This document shows positions 16,194-17,854 of a stretch of DNA of 17,854 bases, in pieces (within the stretch, counting starts at the first letter, position 1; every line of letters starts with the position of its first letter). The position numbers and the translations under genes are program-made. Origin of the DNA: Treponema sp. Its GTDB lineage: Bacteria > Spirochaetota > Spirochaetia > Treponematales > Breznakiellaceae. The stretch is taken from NCBI GenBank assembly GCA_031263265.1, contig JAISGE010000142.1, positions 1-17,854 on the forward strand. Direction: 5' to 3'. The notes beneath the pieces are model-generated. The model had not been told where the DNA came from and searched no databases. It saw nothing but the letters and a program-made list of their open reading frames with translations.

Positions 16194-17258
16194 TTATTCC
16201 GGTTTAATACCTAAAATATCCCGTCCCCGCGAAAGGGCATCAGGAGCTATATCCTCAAGCAATTCCATAAAACTCATCTCAGAAAAACGCAAGGCCCGAT
16301 CTATCAACTGAGGAATAGGACTATTAGGCTCCTGCAGTTGAAAATACTCGGCCCCTTTTTTGAGCAGCAACAACGCATCTGCCCGGGTCGCCGCATGATA
16401 GGAAAGCAGGGATATCTTTTCAGAGGGAACAGAAACCGTATTTTGTCCCGTGTTGATTGGCAAAGCGGAATCAGGGTTCACCTCTACAGCGTCAGTTCCT
16501 AAAGGAGAACCCAGGGACTCAAGGTGTGCCTTATAAAAGGTAAGCATCCGGTTTAGCTCATGGGTCAAGGCAGACATATCTAAGGTATAGAATCCCTTCA
16601 TTTTACTATTCATCTCATCACAGAGTTCCGCGATGAGCGCCTGGCTCTCAGTGACCAAGGCTACCTGAGCCTCAATTTCCGCAAGCCCCACATTCATGAA
16701 TTCTGCCCGTAGGAGTTTGGGATCAACAGCCTTGTCCCCGCTCACCTCAATCTCGTTAAGGGAAATGAGGAGATCCCGCACGGTATAATGCAAAGAAGGA
16801 ACTAAGCGAAGTTCCCGAAACCGGGGAATAAACAGGACAGGATCATTGATAGACCCTGCTTGAGGGGAAAGCATAGCAAGAATGTTCAAGCGTTCTAAGG
16901 GATCCTCATCATAGTCCGGATCCAACTGAGGATAAAAGGAATCCCATAGTTCTTTTACCAGAAACACCGGCAGTTTAAGACCAGCTACCAATCCAGCAAG
17001 ACCGCCTGTGATGGCCTCTGCGATCACCAAGTATACGGCAACCCGAAGATCCCGGGTTCTTTTCCATAGTTCAAGACAATTTTTGCTGAGCTTTTTCCAA
17101 TCAGGATCTCGCCCCTGAATTTTGGATTCCCCCATAAAACTATCAGGAACCTCCAGAGCCAAGGCATCCAATTCCAGATACAAAGGATCGTATTCTAGAT
17201 TTTTACCAACCGGACTGTCACCCTCAAGAACGTTGGTCAATTCCACCGCATCGATCAT
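16194..17258 (-). CDS. tssA: TssA baseplate/sheath-capping protein (ImpA N-terminal domain)
   Basis: A protein of about 354 residues with the ImpA N-terminal domain: GKNLEYDPLYLELDALALE (about 14-32), DWKKLSKNCLELWKRTRDLR (about 49-68) and VYLVIAEAITGGLAGLVAGL, then WDSFYPQLDPDYDEDPLERL (about 104-123). The C-terminus IDRALRFSEMSFMELLEDIA resembles the short TssA group, which acts at the baseplate. I start it at ATG 17258 (MIDAVELTN) because GGGAG lies 5-6 nt upstream. A GTG at 17270 would add four residues but sits inside that ribosome site and has none of its own. A 46-nt gap separates it from tssB. It is the first gene of the operon, behind a good promoter. Confidence 0.95.
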   Translation of the reverse strand: MIDAVELTNVLEGDSPVGKNLEYDPLYLELDALALEVPDSFMGESKIQGRDPDWKKLSKNCLELWKRTRDLRVAVYLVIAEAITGGLAGLVAGLKLPVFLVKELWDSFYPQLDPDYDEDPLERLNILAMLSPQAGSINDPVLFIPRFRELRLVPSLHYTVRDLLISLNEIEVSGDKAVDPKLLRAEFMNVGLAEIEAQVALVTESQALIAELCDEMNSKMKGFYTLDMSALTHELNRMLTFYKAHLESLGSPLGTDAVEVNPDSALPINTGQNTVSVPSEKISLLSYHAATRADALLLLKKGAEYFQLQEPNSPIPQLIDRALRFSEMSFMELLEDIAPDALSRGRDILGIKPE

Positions 17259-17305
17259 CCTGACTCCCACTTTGTATGATTTTATGGTTATTAAAATTTT
17301 TATAC

Positions 17306-17334
17306 AGCTTATCTGCTTTTATTTTTTGTGTCAA
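17306..17334 (-). promoter_or_regulatory. Promoter for the T6SS operon
   Basis: On the minus strand TTGACA (17329-17334) is a perfect -35 box, followed after 17 bp by TAAGCT (17306-17311), a 3/6 match to the -10 consensus. It lies about 50 bp upstream of the tssA ATG. An alternative -10-like TATAAA (17298-17303) lies downstream but would be 25 bp from the -35. The strong -35 with a poor -10 suggests a regulated promoter. Confidence 0.6.
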
Positions 17335-17354
17335 GCGGCCTTTTGGCTTATACT
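17326..17354 (+). promoter_or_regulatory. Possible rightward divergent promoter
   Basis: TTGTGT (17326-17331) and TATACT (17349-17354), 17 bp apart, read to the right. The -35 box overlaps the leftward TTGACA box (17329-17334), so the two promoters would be back to back and might compete. It would drive the rightward small frame and the membrane protein at 17712. Match quality is moderate. Confidence 0.4.
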
Positions 17355-17365
17355 ATGCTTCACCA

Positions 17366-17379
17366 ATGGAAATTTCCAT
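17366..17379. promoter_or_regulatory. Perfect 14-bp palindrome, possible operator
   Basis: ATGGAAATTTCCAT is a perfect inverted repeat, 12 bp after the rightward -10-like box (near the likely transcript start) and 32 bp upstream of the leftward -35. Such a site is typical for a dimeric regulator controlling both directions. No regulator gene is visible in the window. Confidence 0.4.
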
Positions 17380-17489
17380 AGCCCCCGCGAACATTCCGTG
17401 CTCAAGTTTTAAGCATTATCGGGTAGTACTCTATATTTTTCTCTAAAAATTTTTAATTTTTCTTGCATAAATGAAAAATGCAATCTACT

Positions 17490-17693
17490 ATGAATCAACC
17501 TTAAGAGATTGCGCTGAGGGCGACGAAGGCTGCCACAAAGAGAAAAACAAACAAGGAGTATAAGTATGCAGAAGCAAAGCTTATCCCCTATGAACAGGCT
17601 CGAAGTCCGGGGCGAACCTCGGTCATCGTCGAGGAGAAAAATACGGCCTACCCACACTACCTCCTCACTTATAGGCGGGAGCATGACGGGTAA
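17490..17693 (+). pseudogene. Small reading frame with an in-frame stop at codon 5
   Basis: From ATG 17490 the frame reads MNQP, a TAA stop at 17502-17504, and then stays open for 62 codons to the TAA at 17691-17693. The open part starts EIALRATKAATKRKTNKEYK and continues with EAKLIPYEQARSPGRTSVIV and a Tyr/Arg-rich end. It is basic at first and then balanced, unlike a random frame. I have an impression of similar small ORFs in Treponema-type genomes but could not check. A CAA to TAA change would explain the stop. No good ribosome site precedes ATG 17490. Its stop is 18 nt before the next start codon. Confidence 0.45.
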
Positions 17694-17711
17694 GATACAT
17701 CGGAGAAGAAA

Positions 17712-17854
17712 ATGAAAATACAAATACGCTTGACTATTATTATTATGGGAATGATGATCGCTATGGGCCTAACCCTGGCCGTCCTCTTAGTACGCCACGC
17801 CGCTGCTATACAAATGGAGACCTCCTTGCTCAGCCAAGAACGCCTCGCCGCAGA
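17712..17854 (+). CDS. N-terminal fragment of a membrane protein, probably a sensory receptor
   Basis: The frame runs from ATG 17712 to the window edge, 47 codons, starting MKIQIRLTIIIMGMMIAMGL and followed by TLAVLLVRHAAAIQMETSLL. One membrane segment of about 20 residues near the N-terminus, with a short basic start and a helix after it, is the usual layout of methyl-accepting chemotaxis proteins and sensor kinases. The ribosome site GGAG lies five to six bases before the ATG. The rest is outside the window, so the class is a guess. It is divergent from the secretion operon and need not be part of it. Confidence 0.6.
   Translation, partial: MKIQIRLTIIIMGMMIAMGLTLAVLLVRHAAAIQMETSLLSQERLAA

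Noticed and set aside
17259..17270. Longer tssA start at GTG 17270
   Set aside because: The GTG lies within the GGGAG that positions ATG 17258 and has no ribosome site of its own.
17566..17715. 49-residue plus-strand frame with AAGGAG upstream and an ATGA overlap with the membrane protein gene
   Set aside because: The ribosome site and overlap are tempting, but the protein is an Arg/Ser-rich string of low plausibility. The overlapping frame from 17490 has more natural composition. I could not settle this without a search.
17409..17723. Minus-strand 104-codon frame in the intergenic region
   Set aside because: It has no ribosome site, overlaps the divergent gene start and its ribosome site, and reads as Cys/Leu/Phe-rich noise.

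Overview
The window is one long minus-strand operon for a contractile type VI secretion system (T6SS, subtype i), read from right to left. It starts at about position 17,258 and runs off the left edge. The organism is probably a spirochaete of the Treponema group, perhaps a gut symbiont with about 50% GC. That is an inference from protein flavour, GC content and a small ORF that resembles ones I associate with such genomes; there is no rRNA or other marker in the window to prove it.

Right end (17,259-17,854): a divergent control region. A good sigma70-type promoter (TTGACA, 17 bp, TAAGCT) points left into tssA. A possible rightward promoter and a perfect 14-bp palindrome lie beside it. A small rightward reading frame with an early in-frame stop (17,490-17,693) follows, and then the first 47 codons of a membrane protein (17,712 onward) that looks like the start of a sensory or chemotaxis receptor.

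Core machine (17,258 to 7,171, all minus strand): tssA, tssB, tssC, hcp, tssE, tssF, tssG, tssH/clpV and a PAAR tip gene. Most genes are tightly packed, with ATGA-type or longer overlaps at tssF/tssG and tssG/clpV. TssB and TssC form the contractile sheath, Hcp the inner tube, TssE/F/G with TssA the baseplate, ClpV recycles the sheath, and PAAR caps the spike. hcp is bracketed by two terminator-like hairpins. The membrane complex (TssJ, TssL, TssM) and TssK are not in the window.

Spike and cargo module (7,161 to 1): the VgrG spike is not one protein here. A gp27-like base (7,161-5,941) and a gp5-like OB-fold/beta-helix protein (5,918-3,828) are separate genes, as in phage T4. They are followed by an Ala/Glu/Thr-rich 130-residue protein, a DUF6931-like protein, and then a 660-bp stretch without an intact gene. 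That stretch holds two short copies of the 3' end of the gp27-like gene and a 21-bp tandem repeat. A second gp5-like spike gene with a proline-rich linker follows and leaves the window at position 1.

The most interesting observation is that the gp27 3' end occurs three times in frame, once at its gene and twice as scars. One scar sits just upstream of the second, gp27-less gp5-like gene. This looks like a cassette array in which spike/effector cassettes were swapped by recombination at the gp27 3' end, leaving displaced older cassettes downstream.
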